A stretch of DNA of 64,000 nt from Caprimulgus europaeus (GCA_907165065.1 OU015530.1:50510465-50574464), one strand, 5' to 3'; positions 24,845 to 38,100 are shown, numbered from the stretch's first letter. Notes: generated by a model from the sequence alone, not told the origin. A program made the numbers and translations.

Positions 24845-24980
24845 AATGGTCCAGTTCTGATCCTACATGATGATGTGGAAGCATTTAGTAAATCCTATGA
24901 ATTCAGTGGACTGAATGATTAACTATGCCAATCACCATTGACATAGCTGAGAATAGAATTTGGTTTGTAACCCAAAAGAA
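24845..24980. repeat. Possible ancient amniote repeat relic
   Basis: The segment contains CCAGTTCTGATCCTAC, then TCCTATGAATTCAGTGGACT, then CACCATTGACATAGCTGAG followed by AATAGAATTTGG. The spacing of a 'GATCCTAC' motif and two ATTGAAYTCAGTGG-like cores resembles the same old LINE-tail repeat seen at 640-760. It is degenerate and the identification is from memory. Confidence 0.35.
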
Positions 24981-27351
24981 GCCTACACTGCCCATTTTCT
25001 CTTTGCTGATGGTGTGCATGGTGCAAAGTACATTTTTGCTGTATTGGGATGAAAGATGTTTTTAAAGATACTCTTGCAATAATAAAGTTAGTGTGTTGTA
25101 CAGCCAGGGTTTAACTGGGGAATGCTCTGCTTTTCAAAAAAGTTTCCTCCTCCTCTGTGCAAGAGCTTTGCCAAAGGGTGTACATGTTAATGTTGCAGCC
25201 AAAATTACTGTTATAGCCAAGGGATGTACACGTTTGTGTAAATGCATTGCCAAAGGGTGTGCAAGCTACAGTTCAAAGTTACAGTTGAAGGGGCATTCCT
25301 AGCTTTAACGTATGTGATCTGCTTATCCAGTCAATTAAACGCGGTTTATTTTCAGATGGTTGAGGGGATTGCTCATGTGATGCAGAGCCTATTGCTATGG
25401 AAGCCCTTAAAAACAAGTTCCCTTTTAACTTTTTACTGTTATGCAAGGTATTACTGGTACTCATGGTATTCCCCATTCTTTGTACAATACATGCTTTTAC
25501 AAAGAATAGCTTACCTCCAATTAAAGATGGCATAAATGCTGCATTTTTTTTCTTTAAGGGTGCCAAATATACTACGAATTTGCCCCAGGCCACGTATGTC
25601 TGTTCAGTGGGCTACTGTGCACAGCCACAGTCATATTTTGTGTGATTTAGAACTAATGGCAATCGTTCAGGAAAGAGAACTGGTTGGCATGCTGAGTTCT
25701 TCATCACAAAATATATTCTCAGAAGACAGGAGGGGCAAAAACACAGAAAACAAAACACCAGAAAGGATAGAGAAAGGCTCAAGAACGTAACACAGGAAAA
25801 CAAATGGAGTTGAAAGTGTACGACTAATTCTCCATGATATCTGGCAGGCTTCATTGGAAATCTGATGGCTCTGGTGTGTCAGGTAAATGCTCTCAGTCAT
25901 GCTATAACTTCTTGGAGTAATCCATTGCTGTCGTATCAGAACACTTCACCAGTGTCAATGGGTTCATCAGCTGTTGTGGGTGATCCTAAACAGATAGATG
26001 CCTGCATGCTAGAAGTCTGGGCATGGTTCATCTGGTCTATTTTGCTTTGGGAAGTGGAGTGGCACCAAAACTTCTACTATCACTGGTTGCTGGCTCTTCT
26101 TTGACCATATAGAGAGATCAGGGTGGCTTCTTCATCAGGAAGAAACCTTACATGCACTTTTGCCTTTAGGCATTTACAGCACTAACATTTGTCTTTAGAC
26201 ATCTACAGCAAGATACCAGGCAGTGATAGGTATTCAATATACCTGAACCAAAGAAAGATGTGTAATCTTTCTGAAATAGATATGAAAAAGTTGCCCTCTT
26301 GAGGTGCTTGTTTTTCTACATAGACTAGTCAGAGAATTTGCCATGATTAAATCAGACTAGATGAGGTCTAACTTCTACATATTTAAAGTTAGATGAGATA
26401 AATCTTTTTGTCTCACAACAGATTCACAGCAGAAACAACACAGCTGAAAGACAAACAAGATCAGTAGGAGCAAGGAAGGCTTCTGTTTGACACGTGTATG
26501 TTGAGAAATTAATTTAGAGGGAAAGCAGGTAAAGAATAACGTGATGTTAGTAAACTGGAAGAGGTTAAATAAATGCAGCATATTTATCCCATCCCAGTCT
26601 GGAGCAAAGGAGCATCAAATAGGACGGAACAAGCCTGAATACAGAAAGGGGGACTCCTTTCCTCCTTACTGCACTGTCACCTTATAGCCATGACACAGTA
26701 AAGACCCCAATAGTTTCAAAGGTCTTGGAAAAAGATGTCAGGTATATCAAGACAAGGAGGACATCAGCAGTTACTTTGGGTGGTGAAAAAATGAAAATAT
26801 TTTCTCACAACAGGGGTAAAGGGATACACTGTTCTTTTATGATACATACAGATTAGTGCAAATTCAACTGCTGACCTTGTCATTAGTCACTATATGAGAA
26901 AGAAAAAAAAAACTGTACATTTGCCGCAAGCCTATGTTTGATTTCTGGATCTGTAGCCATATTTACCTAATGCTTGTAAACAAGCCAAAACTTGCACGCT
27001 TAAAATTGATATTTTTCTTTACAAATTTGTTTAGAATTTGCTCCTTATGTTGCATGTAAAAAGTAACATCGCTTTTATTTGTTGAAATGAAATCACATCT
27101 AACTTTCTCTTTTATGTCTCCTACTTTTACAAGATGTTTCTTCTGGCAATATCAGTCAACTTTCTTTACCTCACTCTTTGTTCCTACATTGCCAATATTT
27201 CTGTGCTGCTGACTTCTGCACATATCCCCAGGAGTTTTTCTGATGATACTGTGAACAGGAGACCCTGGATGTTTACCAGCTCCTTACTTATTTATTATAC
27301 CTGGCTCACTTCCTACAACACAGTGAAAACAGTGTCTGTTCTTGTTGATTG
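24981..27351. other. Unannotated non-coding DNA with two small internal repeats
   Basis: No gene is recognised. Three near-copies of GCCAAAGGGTGTAC begin at 25170, 25216 and 25249. A direct repeat with a 29-base period (CTTTAGRCATYTACAGCA) lies at 26162-26211. Everything else is AT-rich unique-looking sequence. Confidence 0.55.
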
Positions 27352-27480
27352 CTAAACAAACCTTGTAAGGCAACAGTCCTCCAGTGTGTCTAGAAGCACC
27401 GCTTCTTCCGTTGGGACCCCATCACTGTCATCAAGGGCAACACCTGGAAAGTTGTGGTTGTCTGAGCTTTTGTACAAACC
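27352..27480 (-). pseudogene. Possible LINE endonuclease fragment
   Basis: The minus strand is open for about 46 codons, ending in a TAG at 27354-27352. It contains DNHNFPG, then VPTEEAVLLDTLEDCCLTRF. In CR1/L3-type LINE endonucleases a GDFNFP motif is followed some 20 residues later by an 'FL-LEDNFLTQ-V' helix, and both the order and the spacing fit. The usual downstream EPTR block is absent, so the copy would be broken. The plus strand of the same bases is also open: after an acceptor-like TCTAG at 27389-27393 it gives 23 codons (starting KHRFFRWDPITVIKG) and a TGA at 27463. A host terminal exon is therefore the alternative reading. I prefer the LINE reading but am not certain. Confidence 0.35.
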
Positions 27481-30400
27481 TTGCCACCTGCATATTTATC
27501 CATATATTTTAAAAATATGCAGAGAGCTATCTATTCTGTTTTCTTTCTGTTGTCTTTAGCATTGATTGGGTTATACCTCAAAACCTGTGACTGGCATTGC
27601 CAAATGATACATATAATTTATTGAAACATTGCCTCCTAAATTTAATCCAGATCTTACATCCTTGACAAACCTGACAAACTCATCAGGGTGTGGAAAGCTC
27701 CAAGGTTAGAATTAAGGTTTCCACTCCTTAAAGAATTTCTCATTCTGCTGCAGGCAAATACACTTGCTGCTTTCCCGTGTGTAGCATGTCTGAAATTTTC
27801 AGCACTACTCCAGGGACTTGGATATACATGGCCCATTAAAACACCATCCTAAACATTTCCAGAGACTTCCAGGAATGCTTCATACAGATATGAGTCTCTT
27901 GCCTCATCTCTGACTGGCCTGCCATTTAAGTACTTATCAAACATTAAAACCTGAATTATCCCAAATGCATCATGTCAGACCTCCATGATGATATTGCCTT
28001 TTATATTGGTCATAGTGAATCTAAATTAACAAGAATTTTCATCTTATTTTACATATAACAGGAAATGTGTGGTTTTCCACCTTTTTCTTCTAGTCTGCCT
28101 CAATTTTATCACAGTGATATTTCTACCAGAACTCCTACTGTGTAGCTACTATTTTAAAACTGAATAGTGTCTGGTAAAGGACGGTCAGCGCTTCAGTTCT
28201 GAAGGGCTTTTTAAGCAACTGAAAACCCTGGCTGTCAACTTGCAACACAGTATTTTATATATGCCTCCTTCACACCACAGGTCTCTGGAGTTTGTCAGTG
28301 TAAATGTGAAACTGTCCAAACACTGGAAGTCTTTTGGTGGAAAACATTGCTGGCAAAGCAGAAGAAATTAAAGAAAAGAGGCAGCAGAGAGGAAAGATAT
28401 GAAAAAATGAAATCAACTTCTGAGATGCTGATGGTATTTCTGAATGGCATTTTTTCAAATGTGCCAAGTGCCATTTCTCCTTGACTCCCCTCATTGCCTG
28501 AGTGCATGATGCGATCAAAGAGGTGACCACAGTCTCAGTTCCAGGCTCTGACTTCTTTATGTGTATCCTAAAGGATCTCCTATCATAACCCCTATTTCTT
28601 CAGAGACCAGCAAAACATGACAAGCACTTCTGAGTGTATTCCTGAGTAGAAGGGGTGTTTCACCACTCTCCTGTACTCACCCCACACCACAACCAAGAGA
28701 TGTTGTTGCATTTCTGTTCGTCATGCAGGTGTCCGGGGCAAAGGCAGACACAGGACCTGCCGAGCCTCCTTCAGTGATTTCACACAAGCCCATTTGTTCC
28801 TCCACACCCCATGCCTCTAGGAGCCCAGCCTCTGTTTCTCAATTTCTTATCACCTGACAAAATTCCATGACCTTTCAGTTCACTCAGTCTAACAGGAAAG
28901 GGTTATCACTTACACTCAAATTCCCATTACACAGACTGTGACACATGTCCTGCTGTTTGGTTTCTGACCTGGCTGGGGAATCATGTGTAACACTACAAGT
29001 TTGTTCTTGCACCAACTTGCAACTGTAGGGAGAGGTGACTCTGCAGTTGCACAGGAGGTTACACACAGCTTTAATAACTATAATGCTGTTATTTTATCTA
29101 AGGCACTGAATGCATATAATGGTAAATATGGAAAGTAGATAAGCATCCATGCATGGTGTAGAGGGTAAGGTCACTCTAAGTGTGAAACAGATAATCCTGC
29201 TTACCTCAGCTGTATCAGCCTTGCAGAGCATCCACATCTTGCAGCTGTCTTCTGCCTTTGCTGCCAAGGAGCAGGAGGGCGCCTCCTGTTCAGACATTTC
29301 CAACCTGCTTTGCAAGTAGAGGTGTCACAACCCAGCTCAAAATGCCCTTAAATAGTGTGGTAAGTAAGTAGGGGCTGATGTTTGCAGAATGGGACAAGGC
29401 AGGAACACAGCCAATCCAAGGTGAGCCGTCCACTGAATATGCTGGGAGTCAGCAAGGATTAGGGTCCTCAACAGAGATTAAGTGTCCATTTACTGCTTAG
29501 CATCAACTACTCAATGCACTATATGTTTGTCTTGCAGTTAGAGCATCTGTTACTGGCCACAAGAACAATGTCCTCGACTACATGTACCTTTAATTTGAAC
29601 AAATAGAGTAATTCTAATGATCTTTATGTTCTGAATGGTCACCCTACTTGTACAACAATGCTTACTTTGCCAGAGAGCTCAAACGCTGAAAACTGTTGAA
29701 AATGCTCATATTTTGTAGGTAGTCTGGGCCAAATCACCGAACCTGATCAAACTTGTGCAGATCGGTGGCCCAATATTCAACATCCATGGGCCTTTCCAGG
29801 CTTGTACTGGGAATTTCACAGGCCCAGATCTATCAGAGTTCAAGTGAGCACTGTAGAAAAGCAAGCTTCTGGCCTCCCTCTTTATCTTTTGCGGAAGTTA
29901 ACCACAATAGAAGTTAGATATTTATACAATACTTTGGGCTGGTCTGCAGGGGAAGGAAAAAAAAAAAAAATCAATCACACAGCTGTTTTGGGTTGTTTTT
30001 CTCTCTCTTGCTCAGATGCACAAATTAAGCTACTGATTAATCAAACAATTCATTGACAAGAACCCTGATTTATGTCGAGTTAAGTCACAGCATGCAAATA
30101 TTTGCATAGTGCTGGATGTAGATTTAAACACAGACTCTATAAGTATTTTTTTTAACCATGAACATTTCTTGAGGATAATCCAAATAAAAAAGTCAAGCTC
30201 TTCCTCCTTCCTGGTGATTTGAACAGACAGACTGTGGCAAGAGTCAAACTATTTGTGTTAAAATCTTAATCTGATAAATAAATCGGGATAATTCTTAAAA
30301 GCACAAATGCCAGTAATGTGCCTTGCTTCTTCTAGCAATTCAACAGAGTTAGACACCATGCCCTGGTTTACACTTCTAAAAATCTCCATTCTTCGGCCTG

Positions 30401-30618
30401 AAATCTGTGTCGGCAGCATGCTCCATTCAGGACATTCTTCAGAGACAAGCTAACAGGAAGGCTCAGATCATCCTGTGGCCACGCGAAGAACAGATGAAGA
30501 GCAGGAAAAGAGACTGATGTGCTGTAAGGAAAAAAATAAACTTCTCAAGGAAAAATTGTTAATACCTTGTCCGTGACTCAGAATCTGAAACCTCTTTTAA
30601 AAGTAATTGCACAGCGAC
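27481..30618. other. Unannotated non-coding DNA
   Basis: The only coding-like feature is a GC-richer patch at 28729-28857 behind an acceptor-like sequence; I do not recognise its translation. A run of about 14 A lies near 29957-29970. No repeat was recognised otherwise. Confidence 0.45.
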
Positions 30619-30645
30619 ATATACATATATATACACACACACACA

Positions 30646-30677
<32 letters not shown>

Positions 30678-30680
30678 AAA
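30619..30680. repeat. Compound CA/TA microsatellite
   Basis: An AT-alternating start passes into (AC)n at about 30632-30645, then into (AT)n from about 30647 to 30677 with a single G interruption. This is a compound dinucleotide repeat of about 60 bases, likely to be length-variable. Confidence 0.92.
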
Positions 30681-31914
30681 ATCATGTTTTTCAGGTACCA
30701 AAAAGATCTGCTAGGGTTATATTCTCTTCTCAAAAAAGTACTGAAGGATTTCTATGGTTTAAGATAGGCCTTTGGAGAGATAAATCCAGATCTCCACCCA
30801 TTAGCATTTTGTTTCATTCTGACAGTGTTCTGCCCACCCTATGGGATGATGTTTATGTGGGTTTTTTAATGCGATTGAATTCTGTTCCAATCTATTATTT
30901 TGAGACTGTTTAACCCGTGGGTTAAAAAAATAGATGATATAAATATTTGAGTCTTTGCTAGAGTTTTTCGGCTGTTTTGAGGAGATGAACCTAAATCCTG
31001 TTTTGCTAAACCATTGTTAGGGCCTAGCAGCAATCCAGCTGTCTCTGCTTCAGTTTCTTGATCCATCAGTTTGGAAGGAGAGCAATTTTGTTGTTGTTGT
31101 TGTAGTTACAGAGGTAAGACATATTGTTTGCAACATGGCATAGTCTGTCTGACTTTTACTAATATGTGGGAGCATGATGTAAGTCCTCTCTTACCTTCTG
31201 TTAAATCCTGTGCCCCTCCAGGGCTCTGGTGGACTCACCTCTGCACCAGGTAATTCTCAGCAGACTGGCTCTTGGGGCTGGTTCTCCCGTGCAAGCTAAG
31301 CTGTCGTGACACAAGAGCAATGCCTTCAAGGTTGCCCGCAAACAAAGCCATTCTTACTGAGTTTATCTGTATGAATTGATAGAGCTTGCCCATTCCTGCC
31401 CAGTTCTTTTGGCTCAGACATCTTAATACTGACTATATCCCTTGCTATATGCTGAGTAATCTGCTGCAAAAAATGCCTCTGAAGAGGCCCCATTATGCAC
31501 TCTCTCTTACCAGGCAACACAAAAATCCTGCCTAAATGGTATGCTGATTAAAGTCCCATAAGTTTTTAAATGATTACTTATGCTTCCCAACCATTATCTA
31601 ATGATTATTGAAGTGCCTTGCCAGAAGTGTTCTTTGTGGTGAGTAATGAAATAATGGAAATTGATGGGACCTGGTGCTGATTTTTAAAGAGAAACAGGAT
31701 TCACAGAATGACAAGATCAACGTAGTCTGTGTGAGCTGTTGAAAAGGTTTGTCAACAGGCATGTCAGACACCTCATTATGACAATCCATGCAGGAGTGTG
31801 ACAGAGACCAAGAGCCTTCCTGACCTCTCTGTTGGGCTACCTGGGAAGAGTTGCCATAAGTATGGAAACAGGGAGGGGAAATCCTCAGTGGGCAGAGGAC
31901 CATACATGGGCAGA
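30681..31914. other. Unannotated non-coding DNA
   Basis: A (TTG)5 run lies at 31088-31102. There is no recognised gene or transposable element up to the CR1 copy that begins at about 31915. Confidence 0.5.
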
Positions 31915-32178
31915 TAGTGATAGGACAAGGGAAATGGTTTTAAACTAAGAGAGGGGAGATTTAGGTCAGATATTAGGAGGAAATTTTTCAACCAGAGGGT
32001 GGTGAGGCACTGGCCCAGGTTGCCCAGAGAAGTTGTGGACACCCCGTCTCTGGAGGCATTCAAGGCCAGGTTGGATGGGGCCCTGGGCAGCCGATCTAAT
32101 GGTTGACAACCCTGACCACAGCAGGGGGGCTGGAACTAGATGGTCTTTAAGGTTCCTTCCAACCCAAACTGTTCCATA
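31915..32178 (+). mobile_element. CR1 LINE 3' fragment, second subfamily
   Basis: This is a plus-strand copy of the last 260 or so bases of a CR1 element. It begins in the coding stretch equivalent to DRTRGNGFKL (GATAGGACAAGGGAAATGGT), passes through [18 protein letters not shown]-like codons (GGTTGCCCAGAGAAGTTGTG) and reaches the tail GGTTCCTTCCAACCCAAAC. The tail has GGGCCCTGGGCAGCCGATCT where the copies at 7.6, 23.1, 48.8 and 59.8 kb have GGCTTTGAGCAACCTGGTCT, so it belongs to a different subfamily. It ends in GTTCCATACTAGGA rather than a clean ATTCTATGA repeat, showing decay at the 3' end. Confidence 0.93.
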
Positions 32179-35100
32179 CTAGGATCAGAGTATTTAGTGG
32201 TAATGAAAATGCATGTGCAATTCTTTTCAGGCATATTTCTGTTATCTCCATGACTTTGGAGTAACCCCTAAACGTTAATGAAAATATGCATAAGAGTAAA
32301 AATTAGCTCTTTCACTTTCTCAGTTTTTCTTAGAATTTAGGGTGTTTGGTGTGTACTAAAAATGAGGGGTTTATTGCTTTCCTTTTTTTGTTTACTTTTA
32401 AGTTTGACTGGTCATTGTTCCTGTGAAAAAGCTTTGACTTAAAGTTGCTGCATTGCAGTATGATGTATTCAGTTGTGAAGCTCAAATCCCAAAAGGCAGA
32501 CAAGCAGAGATTCCTCACAGCTAGGTTTCATCTAAATGAAGTCTGGTAAACAACATCTTTTTATTTTGGAGACAGATCTAAAACTGAAATGCTAGAAAAA
32601 CATTTTGATTTGGATATTTAAGTATTCTTGATGTTTAAAGCTGTAGTTCAGCCCCACTCCACTCTGGTTTTCCAGTGTTATCTTGTCCACAACATTCAGG
32701 GTGAGATCCTGAGAGCTCATTCTGGTGCATAAAATTGAGCTGAGTCTCAATCTAGCTGCTGTAGTCCAAGGTAGTGATTCAGACTTGCCTCTCCTTCATA
32801 CAGGAACCATACATTTGTTTATGGTAGCTACATGCAAACTGCAGAGTTCCTGGGTTCCTGCATTGAGGTGCTCAGGCTTGTGTCGAAGTCATTCAGTTTA
32901 GAAATTTAAGCAGCTACTTATTTTTCTAAGCTATGGAGACCCAGCACAGCATTGAAAGAACGCTTGATGTGCACAACCTTGATTTTGCCCAGCCCAAAGA
33001 AATATAGTTGTCACCACTGCCAACTTTTGTGTTGCTGTTAATTAACCGCATTTGGCTTTGCTGGTTTGCTAGAGAGGAATCAACAGCTCCAGAGGTCTTT
33101 ATTAAAGAGAGTGCCAGTATAGGAGTGTAATAGATGTCCTTGGAGTCACAGAACAGATTGCTGAATGTCCTTACACCAGGAGGCATTCACATAATTATGA
33201 CACTCCAGTCATCAATATACATCATAGTTGTGCAAAAATAAATGAAAAATAAAGGATCACAAAAAGCTGTAGCCCTTACATTACAAAAAGTACAAATACA
33301 ATCACTCCCTGAGAATTTCCATAGAAAAATTGATGTCCTTGCCCAGGAGCTTAGGAGATATCTCTTAGGTTGAGGAGTTAGATCTCACAACTATCACTTT
33401 GCAAAACAAAGCCCTAACTGCACCATGTAGAATATTTTGGGGCCATGATGTAGCCAGATATACAAGAATGGTGGGGCCATGTGAAAAACAAAAGAGGACC
33501 TAACTCATGTGGAGGAAGACATGGTTTGCGATCTTTATTCCCAAACTAATTTTTGTTGATTGTGCACAGATAAACAGCTCTGATAGGAGGGACCCACTGA
33601 GACCCGCCCTCTCTCTCCTGAGACCCTCTCTCTCTCCTGTCTTGTCTTAGACTATACCCACCTAGAGCCCAGAACAGGACCTCATTTAGTGAAACCATGA
33701 TTCCTGTTTTGGCCCCTAATTGATGAGGAGAATGGTGAGAACAAGAAGACAGCAATCATATTGCTGATGTACATGTGGCTCCATCAGACTCCTCAGGGAC
33801 CTAGGGTGATTTCTGTGGAATGTGATGTTCATGATACACTTCAACATTTCTGAGCTCTCTTGAATGTACAACAGCACTGGAGCCCTCCCTTGTTTGCAGT
33901 ATCATGACTTTGATTTGCTCTCTGGCCACATGAATCTCCTCTTTCTAGCTGTACACATAGTGCTTTATCGTGTGAAAAATTGCTCCATCCAAACAATGTG
34001 AATTAAAGGTAAAGCAGACCCAGAGAATTCCTTCTTTGTAATAAGTTATCCATTAAATACCACTTAAGTTTTTCTTGTTTTAAAGCATATGTCAACATAA
34101 TCTCAAATACTTTTTATAAAGTACTAGTAGTAAGTCATTAAAAATGACAAAAATGTCTTTAATCTATAAAAAATATTTTAATCAACTGAGATATCTTTTT
34201 CAACATAACAAAATAAACACAACCCAGACTGGGCTATCTAATCTTCAGCTCACAATGGGATGACTTTACAGCAGAATGTCAGAATCACCAGCTAAATTCA
34301 TTAGGTGCTTACTGCTTTCAGGAGCTTTCAGGTATGTTTGCCTCACTACTGTGGAATATCCTAGTTCTTTTTAAATATTTACATATGTCAAATGTTTATA
34401 TATTTGTATTTCCTCAGGGGCAAATGCTTGTACTTTCTGAAAGGTGGCAAGATTGAGAAATAGGAAATAACTCTTTGGTAGCCATTGATCAAAGCTAAGA
34501 TAATGTTTCAATACCATTCCTGAGCAGCCATTCAGAATTTCTATCATTTGACTAAATTGACCAGGAATCCTGGAAAAGGCAGAGGAGTTAGGAAAATAGG
34601 AGACATAAGAGGAGGAAGTGATGAAAATCTATGAGAATGCTGCAAATAGTTTTTGTTTGTACGCTATGACATCATTCTTTTCTAAGGTCAGTACTTTGAG
34701 ACAGCTTGTTCACGACAGAGTTAAACATCTGTCATGTTTAACATCTAATTTTAGTTAGTTTAAACGCACTTCTAATTCAGGATCTAAATGTTACAGTCTG
34801 GGACTGTAAGGAAGTCACTGTTCTGGTCTGATCAGTGCCCAGCGTTAATGGAAGTTTGTCATGAGTTTAAGGACAGCAGAAATCAGATGAAATGGCCTGT
34901 GCAATTTATCTTCTGGTTTTTCTGATTGCTGTGGCCAGTCATGAAGTGGGACAAAACTTATCTCGCAGAAGATGAAAGACCATGTTACAGGGAACAAGCT
35001 CAGTGTGTCACTGGCGGGTGACGGTGCTTGTTGGGAGTCCCACACTGGAGAAGGGTCTCTGAGCTGCATCCATGCTGCTTCCCTTCAGCCCCCCGTCAAT

Positions 35101-38100
35101 GTGGTCATACTGCAAGTTGCAAGATATCCCTGTGCCATAGGAGTCATTCTGTCCTTCCACTTGAGAGTAGACACCTAGTAAAGACCAGGAACACCAGCTG
35201 GAGCCCTCAAGCTCAATGGAGTTTCACAAAGTATGGGCCATGCTCATCTGTGAAGGGCACAGAGGTTTCCACCAGTATAATGGAAAAAAATATTTTCATG
35301 TGTTAAGATCACAACAAAACTTACCATGTTCCACCTCAAGCACAGGCCTTCCTTGACTTGCTTTTACTACTACATATCTTAGCTATTTTAGGGGCGGTTT
35401 TGGATAATCATATACACACAATGTTGATATTTTAAATTTAATATTTATCCATGTAGTGCACTGCATAGCTGAGAAACTACATCAAAAGGTGGCCATCTGT
35501 TTTTAGAATTACTCTAATTGAAGCTGATCTGTGTTTTACATGATAAGGCCATAATAAAAAACAAGACTCAGCATAAAAGTTTATGATAATAATGAGTATG
35601 GTTCACAAAATGTGCTTGATCTCTATTCATATTCCATATTTTATTGTATGACAATTATCATATATTTCTTTTCTGTGATCCTTGTTTCCTTTCACACTTC
35701 TAACTGAACAGAATAGATCTTGGCAGAGGGATTTCTACCATTTAGGTATATAAATAGAGTTGGAAATATCTGCATGTTATTTCCCCAAGTAAACATTTGC
35801 TGAGATTTAGTAATTACAGTGTCTAGCAGTGGACAAATTTAACTTCCATTCAGACCAGTTATGTAAGCTGAATTTCATAGATTTATTTCTTCCCCAGAAA
35901 TTTCAGCTATTTTATGTTTTTAATGGACCTTCTAAAAGATAGCAGGAAAGTTTAGCTCATCATGCTGTCGTAACCAAATGGACAATTTGATATTTATACT
36001 TGTTTCTTGGTAGAAACTTCATGCTTTACTGCTTACCAGCTGTGAAATAATTAATAAAGTTACGGCTTGGTTCTGCAGCCCATAGTGGGGGCTAGACCTA
36101 TAGCACTGACTCATGGGCAAAGGTTTAGTTGATTTCCTTGGGACCTGGAACACTAAGCAAACACAGGATTATCACCAAAGCCTGAAGACCGGCTCTGCAT
36201 AGCTGTTATGGTATGCAGGATAGTCAAAAGAGCGAGAAAGAGTGGACCTTGGCCTTGCCTGTCTTCCAGTCCACCCAATACTTTGCCTAACTGTGCATAG
36301 GAAAGGTAGGGAGGATCAGGTGATGGGCTATGCTATGCTCTGACAAAGGACAGAAGTCTGGTGCTGAGGTGGAGGCTGCTGGTCTAGCTGATCCTTCATT
36401 GAGGGACACGCACTCAAGTGCTATCATGTGCTACTGACACAGAACCTGACTGTGGTTGTCCTAGGGCCCATGGTACCTTCAACTCAAATCCTTTTTTCAG
36501 GAGAGCAATGGAGGACCCAGAGAAGCTGTTCTCCTGGACCAAGGGACTTCTCTGAAGCTCTCTCTTCACACTCAAAGTACATGATCACTGCCTTGGCTTT
36601 GGGACATGTGATGCTTGAGATCTGTGGCTCAGAGTGTTGGGAAATTTGGTCATTCCTGACCTAGAATGGCAGGTTGTGTTTTCTACTGTCTCTGACAACT
36701 AGAAGGATATATAGCTATGACACCTGCCAAGGCACCCTCAGTAGAGGAAACAACATCCTGCCTTTCACCTCCTGAGAATCTGCAGGCACAAAAGGCAAGT
36801 ATCTTTTTTTAGTAGCAAATGTGTGACAATAAACTAATGACTGCACTTGCTGACAGTTGCCTGGTGCTCTATCCTAATTCCTCTTTATTAAAACAGAAAG
36901 TGCACTGTTGCTTGTGTGTATGTTTTACACATGCACACAAACGCACACAGACTTGTCTCAGCACAGAGATCAACCACACATTTTGTACCCAGGTCCTTTT
37001 ATAGCATTCTTGCAATAAAGAGAGCTGTAGTGTAAAGGTGAATCACAGCTGGTAAGAACACATTTGTTGTTTTTCAGTTATTTTCTCATACACTATGCAT
37101 GCAAGGGTAGACAAAAGTCACTCAGTATTACTTTATTTCTGAGATATTTCTTCATAGCTTATTTGCCCCTGATTTCTTCAGAAAAGGGCAACCAATAGTT
37201 AAATTCTTCATTATTTTTTGCTAAAATCACTTATTTGTCTTTGAGTTGTTAGCCATGTCTGTTCTTGGAAAGTAGCATGCCTCCTCTACAAACCAGTATT
37301 CCAATAATGCTTGCATTTCTCACCTCTGGGCTGAAGAGACTATGAAAAGTATCTCCTTTTTGAACAAATCTTTCAAAACTACTCAGCCCTTTAATTTCAT
37401 TATAAATTGGACTTGTACAAATCCTTACAAGTATGGTTGCCCTTTGACAGTTCTTCCTGCTTTAGTCTTAGAACAGCAATGGGAACAGGACTCTTGATCA
37501 CAGCAGGAATGCGTTTATGATCATGCATTGCTCAAGTCTGTTTTTATTTCTCGTTTTATGTAAAATGCTGCAGTAATCCCTTTAGAATTCCCCTCAGCTT
37601 AAATCTCAGAGACTGTTCAAGACCGCCTCTTAATGTCTCAAGAGCACTTCAGCTCACATAAGCCTCATATTCAACAGGTAAAGCCCACTTTGTTCTATAG
37701 AGATGGCTGAAGTAATGTAAAATTAAAGATTTAATCTTCTGTGGTAACTCAGACTGTCCTCAGTCCAACACAAAGACACTAAAAGTCTGTTAACTTTTAA
37801 GTAAGTAGAAAATTCTTTGATTGACAGTGGTCTTCTGTATTGATCCCAAAAACTATGCCACAACAAATTTTATTACAATTGGGTGAGAAGACTTACTGCA
37901 CATTTTGGGAACGCAAGGGGATTCATTTAACTGTTAACAGGTTTTCTCCATTATAAACGTTAATTGACAGGATTTAAAAGCAATTAAAGTCGAGACCAAA
38001 CATTTTGGGCAAATTAAGGAAGGATTTTTTTGGGTTTTGTTGTTTTGGGGGTTTTTAAAGCTAAATTTAGACTGAAGCAGTCAAAGGAAGGACTGGGCAC

